A stretch of DNA of 64,000 bases, taken from positions 310,001 through 374,000 of the forward strand of contig JAGPYM010000024.1 of the NCBI GenBank assembly GCA_020736575.1, in the 5' to 3' direction. The DNA comes from Thelonectria olida (lineage: Eukaryota > Ascomycota > Sordariomycetes > Hypocreales > Nectriaceae). Below are positions 9,641-17,620 of this stretch, piece by piece; position 1 is the stretch's first letter, and each line of letters starts with the position of its first letter. The translations under genes and the position numbers were made by a program. Under the pieces are notes generated by a model. That model was not told the origin of the DNA. It saw only the letters and a program-made list of their open reading frames with translations, and searched no databases.

Positions 9641-12600
9641 TTAGTCTGTGTAGTCTACAGTCCCGTCGTCAGGTTGGCCTTCGTTCTGATCCATCCATTC
9701 GGCTTCTCCTCCATCCAGCTCATTTTCCGCTTTCAGAAAGTCCTCCGTAGTGAGCTCCTTGAACCTTCTCTCCCGAATCCTTTCCTTAATATCCACTAGG
9801 CCAACCTGTGTGACGAACTTCTCGAACTGCTGAGCGGGCAACGCCTTCGTGAGGCCATCCGCAATCATGTTGGTGGTGGGAGTATACCGGACCAAGATCC
9901 GATTAGCTAGTGTTTCTTGGCGTAGCCAGTGGTTGTGAATATCGACGTGTCGGAGTTTGGTCTGCAGGAGCGCCACATCGGCGTTAATCAGCCGGATAGT
10001 CTGCGTGTTGTCGCACTGGATGATGATCCTTGAGTCGTCGAGAGTCACGCCGAGCTCCTTAATCAATCTAGAGATGAACATGGACTCTTTTGTAGCCTGC
10101 GCAAGTGCCAGCAACTCCGCCTCTGTTGTAGAGGTAGTCACGGTGTCTTGCTTGTTGGCCCGCCATCCAATAGTCCCTCCAAAGAGCTTCATGATGTAGG
10201 CTTGTGAACTCTTCCGATCAATGGTGTTGTCGGCGAAGGAGGCGTCGCTGTAAACGTCGAAAGTATCTGTTCCGCCGAGCTGTAATGCAAGAGTCCTAGT
10301 GGTCCGAAGATACCGGAGTAAGTGATCCACCGCCTTTTGATGTTCATCGCTCGGGTTCATGTTGAATCGGCAAAGCCGGGATACGGCGAAGGCGATATCC
10401 GGCCGGGTGATCACTGCCAGGTATAGTACTGAACCAGTCTTGCGTTGGTACTGCTGTGATGACGCTGCTGAGGCTCGCTCTTCGTTGGGAAGCAGCTCCT
10501 TGGTGGCCATTGGTGTAGGAGGATCCTTCCCTCCTTGAACTCCGAAATGGTTGATGATCTTATCAACAAAGGACGACTGCGAGAGCCAGATCAAGCGTCG
10601 GCTCCGGTCGCGGATTACTTCGATCCCGAGAAACCACTGTAACGGCTCACCCCCCGAGAGTTGATACCTCTCTCGGAGCTTGCCTATTGTCCAGCCGACC
10701 ATCTCTTGATTCATCTTCTCGTGGGCGACGATAAGGTCGTCCACATAGAAGAAGACCATTATTCCCCCTTGCAAGAGGCAGCATGGTTCGTGAGGCACAG
10801 GCTTGAATCCGAGATTCGTGAGGGTGGCGGTCAATTCCTTCTGCCAAAGCAGTGGTGACTGGCGCAGGCCATACAGGGCCTTCTGGAGCTTGAGAATCAG
10901 GCCGGGCCTCCGGTGGCCTGGTGGCATCCGCATATAGACATCCTGCTTCAGTTCAGCATTGACAAAGGCGTTGACGACATCATACTGGAGTAGTTCAAGA
11001 TCGAATCGGGCAGCTATAGCCATCAGTGTTCGGAAAGATCTGCCGGCAAGTGTGGATGCATAGGTGTCTTCGTGAGTTGACTTGGCCTGCTGGTCACCTC
11101 GTACGACGAGGCGGGCCTTGCACTTGGTGAACCACCCATGCTTGTCGAACTTGTACACGTACACCCACATGCAGTCCAGCAACTCCTCGATTGCAGCATC
11201 TTGTCTCTGAACCTCACGCCAGGAGCGCATCTCCTTATGGCTCTGAAGATGAGTCTTTTCTGCCTCGCGGAATAAGTCACCTAGTGGATGGTTCTTGAGG
11301 TCTTTACGTGTCTTTGGCAATGCTGGCATATCTCGCCGGTGTATCTGGCACCTAGCGTTACCTAAGTCTGTCAGCTTCGCAGACTGAGTTCTATTATGGG
11401 AGGAGTCCGTCAGCTTAGCAGATCTCCTGTGATTTCCCGTGGACTGAGGTTCTTCGCTATCAGGGTGGCAGCCGGCCGAGCTCGCCTGCTTCTCGAGCTT
11501 CCGCTTACTCACCACCTTGCCATCCCATGTCCCTTTCACAGAAGCGAGTCGACCAGCATTAAAAGCGGCCTCCCAGCAACTGATCGGAGTTGGGATAACA
11601 CGAGGGGCTCCATTTGCACCATCTCGGCCCGGGGAAGTGCCAGCGCTAGGTGGGACGTGCACCATCTTCGCAGCTCGTAACTGAGGGGGGTCCTCCCCCT
11701 CCTTCCTCACGGTAGGTTCTCTGATAGCAGCGACCAAGAGGGCAGCAGGCTGTAGAGGGCAAGTCTCCGGGGTCAGGTAGGGAGTGAATCGAGCGGTCGT
11801 ATAGGGGTGATCAGTCCCGTCAGGCTCTTCTCGATTACGGTCTCCTACGACTGGTGTCCTGCCAGTCTCACCCTGCGTGATCGCCGGATCACGTTCAAAC
11901 CCTCCAGGTGGATGATTTGCAACCTCCCGCTCAAACGCTGGGTCCTCTGGCAAGGCGCTGAGTTCCTCGTCTTCTTCTTGGGTTGAGGCGTCCAGATTGA
12001 CATTGGATCCCTGTGGGACCTCGGCCTCGGTGAGGCGTTGGTTCAGTTCTTCTTCGCTGAGCTCTCTCAGGTCATCCCTGAGGTGTTGGATATCCCCAGA
12101 GAACGTTTCCTTCTCGTTAAAGATCACGTCTCTAGTGGAGATGACCTTGTTGGTCAACGGATTCCAGATCCTATAGATGTTTGTCGAGTTGTACCCGACC
12201 AGGTATCCTATCCACCCTCGGGGCTCGAGTCGCTGCAGTCGGTTCTTCTTTTTAAGGGCATCGGTCGTCATCGTAAAGGCCTTACAGCCGTATACGCGAA
12301 GGTGTGTCTGGTCGGGCTTACGCTCTGTGACAACCACGCCGTCCCTAAAGGCAAAGTAAGTGTAGAAGCGCTCATATGGTGTCTTCCAGTTGTAGATGTA
12401 CTTGGGTGTCCTATTGTAGAGGTATACTGCAGCACGCCAGATCTCAACCCAAAGGAAGGAGGGCAACTTTGCTCCGGCTCTCATTGCACGAGCCTTCTCC
12501 TTGATCACACCCCCTGAGCGCTCTGCGCCGCCATTTTGGCTTTGGGCGTATGGTGCAGAGGGCTCTAAGCGCATCCCGTTTTTAATGCTTAGGAAGTCAC

Positions 12601-13534
12601 TTACTTGGTGGCTGTCTGGGATCTCGTTGTCACATTCGAGAACTTCGGGCCTGCACTGGAGTTGGCGCTCGAGTGTTCCAAGCAGGTGCTTGAGCGCGTA
12701 GATAAGTGTTGGTGCTGTTCGATCCGGGAGATAATAGTCCCAGATATATCCGGAGTACCGATCGGTGATCAGCATGGCTGAGGTGTAGTCAGGGTCTCCG
12801 CCGACGTCGTGGAAATCAATAGCGAGTCGAATTCCGGCTTTTTCGGGTGGAGCTCGTCTTTGTCGGCGGACCTGGCGCTTCACCTTGGCCACTCCACAAG
12901 CATCGCACTCGACAGTGGAAATCCCCTTAATCTTCACCCCCCGAGATTGACCCATGAGGTGCCTGAGTGTTTCAGGTCCCGGGTGTCCAAGTCGAAGGTG
13001 CCAAATGCTTTCGTTTCCACTGCGAGGAGGGCGCTTAGTCCACGAATTGTATTGATTCCGTCTAGCAAGGAATGCCGCTGCTGTCATCGACTTGTTGATG
13101 TACTCTAGCACGTACTGGTCAAGCTTGTCGGTTAACGTGCAAAGGATGGAGTCGTCTTTTCTGCGGATGTGGTTGTTGTTCCCCTTGGTGTCCCAGTAGT
13201 AGCCCCTTTTCCGTAATTGGCGGTATGAGACGATATTGCAGGCGAAGTTTCGGCAGTGAGCTACATCGCGGAGTCGGAGGATAGAGGGACCCTGGGGCCC
13301 TTGGACGCGGATATCCACGTTCCCGTATCCGTGGATGGTCACTGGCGAGTCTCCTGCGTAGACGAAGTCTCCAAAAGGTGCTGGTCGGTAGTCGAGGAAC
13401 CTGCATATTTCGTTGAAGATGTGGATCGTCGATCCAGAGTCAAGGATGGCAGAGTGTTTGAGGGGGTAGGGGGCACAGTTAAACGCTGCGACAAGGCTGC
13501 GCATCACCAGGTAAGTCGCCTTGACGCGTGCCAT
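9641..13534 (-). CDS. pol: Copia Pol polyprotein (1297 aa)
   Basis: Domains in order: aspartic protease active site DSGST (about residue 32-36); GAG-pre-integrase zinc region WHLRLGHPG...CDACG; integrase core with IDFHD, ECDNE and the GGAERSGG glutamate; reverse transcriptase with VVNAFVNAELKQDV, KALYGLRQSP and the catalytic YVDD (about residue 929); RNase H with YSDASFADN, TTEAELLAL and ADGLTKAL. Length and order are those of an intact copia Pol. It lies in the same frame as gag, just after the gag UGA stop, with an ATG five codons further on. Expression could be by UGA readthrough or by reinitiation. Confidence 0.95.
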   Translation of the reverse strand: MARVKATYLVMRSLVAAFNCAPYPLKHSAILDSGSTIHIFNEICRFLDYRPAPFGDFVYAGDSPVTIHGYGNVDIRVQGPQGPSILRLRDVAHCRNFACNIVSYRQLRKRGYYWDTKGNNNHIRRKDDSILCTLTDKLDQYVLEYINKSMTAAAFLARRNQYNSWTKRPPRSGNESIWHLRLGHPGPETLRHLMGQSRGVKIKGISTVECDACGVAKVKRQVRRQRRAPPEKAGIRLAIDFHDVGGDPDYTSAMLITDRYSGYIWDYYLPDRTAPTLIYALKHLLGTLERQLQCRPEVLECDNEIPDSHQVSDFLSIKNGMRLEPSAPYAQSQNGGAERSGGVIKEKARAMRAGAKLPSFLWVEIWRAAVYLYNRTPKYIYNWKTPYERFYTYFAFRDGVVVTERKPDQTHLRVYGCKAFTMTTDALKKKNRLQRLEPRGWIGYLVGYNSTNIYRIWNPLTNKVISTRDVIFNEKETFSGDIQHLRDDLRELSEEELNQRLTEAEVPQGSNVNLDASTQEEDEELSALPEDPAFEREVANHPPGGFERDPAITQGETGRTPVVGDRNREEPDGTDHPYTTARFTPYLTPETCPLQPAALLVAAIREPTVRKEGEDPPQLRAAKMVHVPPSAGTSPGRDGANGAPRVIPTPISCWEAAFNAGRLASVKGTWDGKVVSKRKLEKQASSAGCHPDSEEPQSTGNHRRSAKLTDSSHNRTQSAKLTDLGNARCQIHRRDMPALPKTRKDLKNHPLGDLFREAEKTHLQSHKEMRSWREVQRQDAAIEELLDCMWVYVYKFDKHGWFTKCKARLVVRGDQQAKSTHEDTYASTLAGRSFRTLMAIAARFDLELLQYDVVNAFVNAELKQDVYMRMPPGHRRPGLILKLQKALYGLRQSPLLWQKELTATLTNLGFKPVPHEPCCLLQGGIMVFFYVDDLIVAHEKMNQEMVGWTIGKLRERYQLSGGEPLQWFLGIEVIRDRSRRLIWLSQSSFVDKIINHFGVQGGKDPPTPMATKELLPNEERASAASSQQYQRKTGSVLYLAVITRPDIAFAVSRLCRFNMNPSDEHQKAVDHLLRYLRTTRTLALQLGGTDTFDVYSDASFADNTIDRKSSQAYIMKLFGGTIGWRANKQDTVTTSTTEAELLALAQATKESMFISRLIKELGVTLDDSRIIIQCDNTQTIRLINADVALLQTKLRHVDIHNHWLRQETLANRILVRYTPTTNMIADGLTKALPAQQFEKFVTQVGLVDIKERIRERRFKELTTEDFLKAENELDGGEAEWMDQNEGQPDDGTVDYTD

Positions 13535-13546
13535 ACCCCGCCCAAG

Positions 13547-14788
13547 TCACTCATCCTTGGTGGCTTTATCCTTCCTCTTGGAGAGCCGTTTGACTTCCTC
13601 GGCAAGGCCGGTATCTTTCTTGAGGCGGTCGTTTATCAATCGTTGCATCCCTTGGCTTGGCTCCCACCCTTCTGCTCTTTGGTCGGGGAATAGGTACCAA
13701 CAATCTTTCCAGTCGTGGAAACCGAGGCATCCTCGGCAGGTTGGCCCGTCGGGGTCTGGATTGGTGACTGTCTCTGCTCTTTTTCGTTTCGATAATGTGC
13801 CTCTTCCTTCTCTTCCTCTACGCCCGCGGCCTCGGCCTCGCGTATCTCGAGTTCCTTGGACTGCCACGTCAGCCTTCCATGTCGACGCGTCTCCCAGAAC
13901 TTCAATGGTATCGGCGTCGGGTTCCGCATCATTGGCAGAGTTGTCGTTCTTGCAAGTGTGGCCGTAGGTGGCTGTGAAGGCACCCCTCTTGATTCCTGAC
14001 GGCCTTCCGCTAGGGTTGGCCATCTTGGCTTCGTATCGAATGTCGGCAGCTACCTCCCGGTAGTTGAGCGTATTGTTGAGGATTTGGGGGCGTCGATGTT
14101 GTCGGAACGTAGAGGCCCAGCTGGGGAGGACGTGGTACATTGCTCGATTTAGGTCTTCTGCCCAGCATTGGGCGTCGAGGGCATCAGGGACCTTCTTGCT
14201 GATCGCTTCGGCCATGGTAGTCTCCCACTGAGTGACCCAGTCGTTGAGCTTGTTGATCTTCGGGGTTGTTTGCACGGCTTTGTGGTACTTGTCGCGCGCT
14301 TCCGGTCGGAGGCGTTCGTTATATACCACTCCTGATCTTCGTAGCTCCTGATACCACTTGTCCAACCGGTCTCCCGTAATACAGCAGGTCTTCTGATACG
14401 TGGGCGAGACTGTCTTGAGGACAAACTCGACCAGCTTCTGCTCCTGTTTCTTGGTTTCTCTGTATGCCGTCTCTTTCAGGGAACAGATCTTGAGATCTTG
14501 CTCGTATTCTGCCTTTCCCTCAGTCGTGAGCTCTCCAATTCGTCGGGGCGGTAAGTAATCCGAGCCAGGCGTCATCGCGCCACCCTCTGGTTCGTTAGGG
14601 TCTGTCTGTCTGGGGTAGTCCCGGATCTCCGGAAGCTCTGGTCGACGAGGCCATCTGACTCGGTCGGTCGGGTCGATATACTGCCACAGGTCGTAGGCGT
14701 GTGCCAGCTTTTTGAACTCGTTGGACCAGGTGTCCCAGTCCTCTGGAGACGAGTAGGCAATGGTCCTTTCGGCTTGGTTTGTCGACAT
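13547..14788 (-). CDS. gag: Copia Gag (413 aa)
   Basis: The start MSTNQAERTIAYSS at 14788 was chosen because the frame upstream of it is only LTR and leader read-through. The body is a helical Gag of the kind seen in fungal copia elements (SPEDWDTWSNEFKKLA...). Near the C-terminus are an RGRGRGRR basic tract and a CCHC-type knuckle CRGCLGFHDWKDC, with three rather than the usual four residues between the second C and H. It forms the virus-like particle and binds RNA. Gag ends with UGA at 13549-13547. Confidence 0.9.
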   Translation of the reverse strand: MSTNQAERTIAYSSPEDWDTWSNEFKKLAHAYDLWQYIDPTDRVRWPRRPELPEIRDYPRQTDPNEPEGGAMTPGSDYLPPRRIGELTTEGKAEYEQDLKICSLKETAYRETKKQEQKLVEFVLKTVSPTYQKTCCITGDRLDKWYQELRRSGVVYNERLRPEARDKYHKAVQTTPKINKLNDWVTQWETTMAEAISKKVPDALDAQCWAEDLNRAMYHVLPSWASTFRQHRRPQILNNTLNYREVAADIRYEAKMANPSGRPSGIKRGAFTATYGHTCKNDNSANDAEPDADTIEVLGDASTWKADVAVQGTRDTRGRGRGRRGREGRGTLSKRKRAETVTNPDPDGPTCRGCLGFHDWKDCWYLFPDQRAEGWEPSQGMQRLINDRLKKDTGLAEEVKRLSKRKDKATKDE

Positions 14789-14845
14789 CGTGATGGAATG
14801 GACCGAAAGTCGTATGTCCCTAGGTGCGCGGATCGCTGAGATGCA

Positions 14846-14860
14846 GTTGAGACTCTTAAT
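14846..14860 (-). other. Primer-binding site, probably for a half tRNA-Lys
   Basis: Immediately inside the 5' LTR the + strand reads GTTGAGACTCTTAAT. This equals the 5' stem and loop of a tRNA-Lys(CUU) anticodon arm (TGAGA CTCTTAA), so the element strand is complementary to it. Copia-type elements are known to prime from internally cleaved tRNA halves. The tRNA assignment is from memory of tRNA structure. Confidence 0.6.
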
Positions 14861-15011
14861 TGTCAGACAGTACGTGTATTCGGTCCATTGATCCAAATCA
14901 GTGTATTCATGTTGTGTGTTCTCGTTAAGTGTCTGCCCCTGAAAGATCTGCTGTTCATCATAAGACCCTTGACGCGCACGTGACACCCCAGCATATGCCT
15001 TCTGTTCAACA
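14861..15011 (-). repeat. 5' LTR of the copia element
   Basis: 151 bp, apparently identical to 9464-9614. It is followed by GGTTC, the second copy of the target duplication (15012-15016). Confidence 0.95.
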
Positions 15012-15066
15012 GGTTCTTCCCCTCCTGCAACTGCCTCATGGGAGTCAATTGCTCGCCTCTGCAAGT
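15012..15066 (+). mobile_element. Tc1-like fragment, right part
   Basis: GGTTCTTCCCCTCCTGCAAC and onward to CTCGCCTCTGCAAG continues the Tc1 homology from 9463 (compare the reverse complement of 30500-30448). It encodes the ATASWESIARLCK stretch of the HTH region and then diverges at a TAG. Confidence 0.72.
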
Positions 15067-15349
15067 AGCTCGTCATCTCTCACGCAGTCAAGACTCGATT
15101 CTTCCCTCCCACCTTCCCTCTGTATATAGAACCACTGCAATATACAGACACTTGCCTCCCTACAGGGGAGCGCGGACGGGGCTCTCTCTGACGCTACGGT
15201 TTAACGCGTTTACGCATAAGACCACAGCGACAGGTGACCCGTTACGGCCAAACCACATACACTCTGTCCCTCTTGACTGCGTGAGGTCACCAATAAAAGG
15301 CTCTTTTGAAGCTGTCCCGCATTTTTGTGCTTGTCCCTCATTTTTGTGA

Positions 15350-15414
15350 CCAACTAAGAGGCGAGTGCCTCTTAGTTGGTGTGCCGGTGGGCCAAAGGCC
15401 CACCCTTACACCAA
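15350..15414. repeat. Two strong hairpins back to back
   Basis: CCAACTAAGAGGC (15350-15362) pairs perfectly with GCCTCTTAGTTGG (15367-15379) around a 4-nt loop. Overlapping it, TTGGTGT (15376-15382) and ACACCAA (15408-15414) enclose a second perfect hairpin GGTGGGCC-AAA-GGCCCACC (15386-15404). Preceding sequence has two GTCCC(G/T)CATTTTTGTG-like repeats. It may be a transposon terminus or a transcription end. Confidence 0.8.
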
Positions 15415-15434
15415 GCGGGTACTTCGTATATTAA

Positions 15435-15902
15435 TTTGCAAATAGGGAGCCCGACACGGATCCGCACCCCGAAGAACATCTTAAACCCGCTGACAGCGTT
15501 GGTACTTCGGCTTCTCCAGCAGCAAGCAGAAGCGCAAGGTCCAGTCTTAACTTTCTCGTGCCCGCCATTTTGCTCGTCTCTGCAATTCCTGCCGGATTTA
15601 ATTTTTCAAATGGCCGCGCCCAACCGGGGACTGTAAGCGATCCCGACTTTTCGCAGGCCATCACCAGCTGCATGTTGCAGGTACTCTCCGTCACAACGCT
15701 GATATGGCCAACGCTGCGGCATCATCGCCTGAGCCGACTCCCGTGGTTCTGGATTTGGATTGGTGCGGGCTGCAGCGTGCTGTTCGCGCTCGTGCGCATT
15801 CCGGTGTACTTGTTCTTACCGGCTCGTTGGTCCTTGGGAATTGGATTCGCAGGGGCAGTTACTCAAGCAGTCGTACAGCTGCAGTTTATCAATGCTATCT
15901 AA
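15435..15902 (+). pseudogene. Membrane-protein gene fragment (C-terminal 155 codons)
   Basis: A frame open from 15435 without an ATG has at least three hydrophobic segments: LNFLVPAILLVSAIPAGF, LPWFWIWIGAGCSVLFALV, and LGIGFAGAVTQAVVQLQF. The LPWFWIW segment and the Q-rich last segment resemble a family of uncharacterised fungal multi-pass proteins. The 5' part is missing where the hairpin region begins, so a transposon-related truncation is likely. Function unknown. Confidence 0.42.
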
Positions 15903-16127
15903 GAGGAGAAGTTTGAGCTGTAACCTCTAATTGGGGCAACAGAGAAAGGCGTCAATGAGGGTTTCATATCCTTGTTTCGCTGCGGTTTCCATCTCGCAGC
16001 AACTGGCGTAAGTAGGACGATTTTGGTCAGAGGCTGCCGCAGCCGGGCCCCTGGCATGTGGGAAATACCCGCCTTCTAACGTGGGGTCGTAACACGCTGA
16101 GCTTAGAAATCAAGCAAAGAACTTATT

Positions 16128-16306
16128 CCTCGGCCCTGTGATCTGTGCCTAACGTTTTAATCTCCCAGTGTTCCTCGGCGACAGAGCCTGGACGTGCCTG
16201 TCAATGTCAATTCTGCGGCAAAGTTTCGCGTCTCCACCCAACTGGTCGAATTTGCCGAGGCGAGGAGTGCAACACAGCCTAGGTCACATGACAGAGACAG
16301 CCTCGG
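16128..16306. promoter_or_regulatory. Four CCTCGG sites upstream of the dienoyl-CoA reductase
   Basis: CCTCGG occurs at 16128-16133, 16173-16178 and 16301-16306 and its complement CCGAGG at 16255-16260, all within 313 bp of the start codon. CCTCGG is the established core site of FarA/FarB and related CTF1-type fatty-acid regulators. Chance would give roughly one copy per 2 kb. Confidence 0.72.
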
Positions 16307-16440
16307 TAACTTACGATTAGTGAATCCTTGTTTGCGATTACATATTGGCTGATCTACCAGGGACAATATGGCTGCTAGCCAACGCTCCGTAATTGGAATC
16401 CAAGAACAATCATAACATACGCTATTGACAGTCTAAAGCA

Positions 16441-17529
16441 ATGTCGTCTTCACAGGGCGAATTCGTCTCCAAAATATGGCAGAACAGTCTTTTCGGTAAG
16501 CCCTACCTCCCAAAGCATCTGACTCTTGCTCATCCGTAGTAGATGGCCGGGTAGTCTTCTGTACCGGCGGTAGCGGAACAATATGCTCCGCATAAGTGAA
16601 AGCACTTGTCCAGCTAGGAGCAAATGCTTGCATCGTCGGAAGAAATTCCCAGAAGACCGAGAAAATGGCCCAGGCCATTGCTAAAGTCCGTGCCGGCTCC
16701 AAGGTGATCGGCATTGGCAACATCGATGTGCGCAAGTTAGAGGCACTAGAGGGTGCCGTCGGCCAATGTGTACGAGAACTTGGCGGTATTGACTTTGTGA
16801 TGTGAGTATAGGCCTTCGTGCATTTCCCCTAAGCCCGATGCACCCAGATTGTCTGAGATCTAGGTTCATCTGCTAACTAGAGAAACGAGTCTTAGTGCCG
16901 GAGCAGCTGGCAACTTTCTCGCACCGATTGATGGTCTTTCTGCCAATGCGTTCAAGAGTGTAGTGGACATTGATCTACTCGGATCGTACAACACGCTCAA
17001 GTCCACTCTACCATATCTGCTAGCTTCAGCCGCAAGGAACAAGAACCCTGGTTCTACAACTGGTGGGCGCATCATTTTTGTCTCTGCCACGTTCCACTAT
17101 ACCGGAGTTCCCTACCAAACCCACGTTGCTGCGGCAAAGGCTGGCGTGGATGCGCTCTCTGCGTCCATTGCCTTGGAGTACGGGCCAAGAGGGCTGACGT
17201 CCAACGTCATCAGCCCCGGAGGCATTGAAGGAACTGAAGGGCTTCAAAGACTTTCGAGCCAAGCTTCGCGGGAGTCTGGTCAGGCAGCCCGCAATATTCC
17301 GCTGGGAAGATACGGCCTTCTCAAGGAGGTTTCTGATGCCACCGTGTTTCTTTTCAGTGAAGCTGGTAATTACATCAATGGCCATGCCTTAGTAGTGGAT
17401 GGTGGCGCTTGGAGATTGCCGGGCCTCGCAGGTATGTCGGCAGGCTTGGCGTACCCCGATATTGTCCTTGGCGATCAATTATTGCCTACCGACGTCAAGA
17501 CCGGCCGTGGACCCAAGTCGAAGTTGTGA
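16441..17529 (+). pseudogene. Peroxisomal 2,4-dienoyl-CoA reductase (SPS19-like) with one nonsense codon
   Basis: Exons 16441-16495, 16543-16801 and 16895-17529 join in frame (introns GTAAGC...TAG and GTGAGT...TAG, the second with CTAAC). The product is a short-chain dehydrogenase of the DECR type: TGGSGTICSA nucleotide-binding loop, AGAAGNF, VSATFHYTG, AAAKAGVDALS with the catalytic-type lysine, and a C-terminal SKL peroxisomal signal. The enzyme reduces 2,4-dienoyl-CoA with NADPH during oxidation of unsaturated fatty acids. In exon 2 a TAA at 16593-16595 replaces the Gln codon expected in ICSAQVKAL; a CAA-to-TAA change at CpA fits a RIP-type or simple C-to-T mutation. Everything else is intact, so the loss may be recent or a sequencing error. 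Confidence 0.85.
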
Positions 17530-17620
17530 GGAACTTTTATTTTGCAATCAATTGTAATTTTCAGCTTCTCCACATCCCTCTGAACTAGTTTTGCAACATC
17601 ATTATTTAAACTTGTCTATT

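Larger units (their letters stand above)
9464..15011 (-). mobile_element. Ty1/copia LTR retrotransposon, complete, minus orientation
   Basis: A 5548-bp element is bounded by two 151-bp LTRs (TG...CA) that I find identical base for base, with a 5-bp target duplication GGTTC. It contains separate gag and pol frames, a primer-binding site next to the 5' LTR and a G-rich polypurine tract next to the 3' LTR. Domain order in pol (protease, integrase, reverse transcriptase, RNase H) defines Ty1/copia. Both frames are uninterrupted, so the insertion is young and possibly active. Confidence 0.96.

Noticed and set aside
14789..15076. N-terminal extension of Gag through the LTR
   Set aside because: The extension is read-through of the LTR and of host flank DNA; the Gag start inside the element is the natural one.
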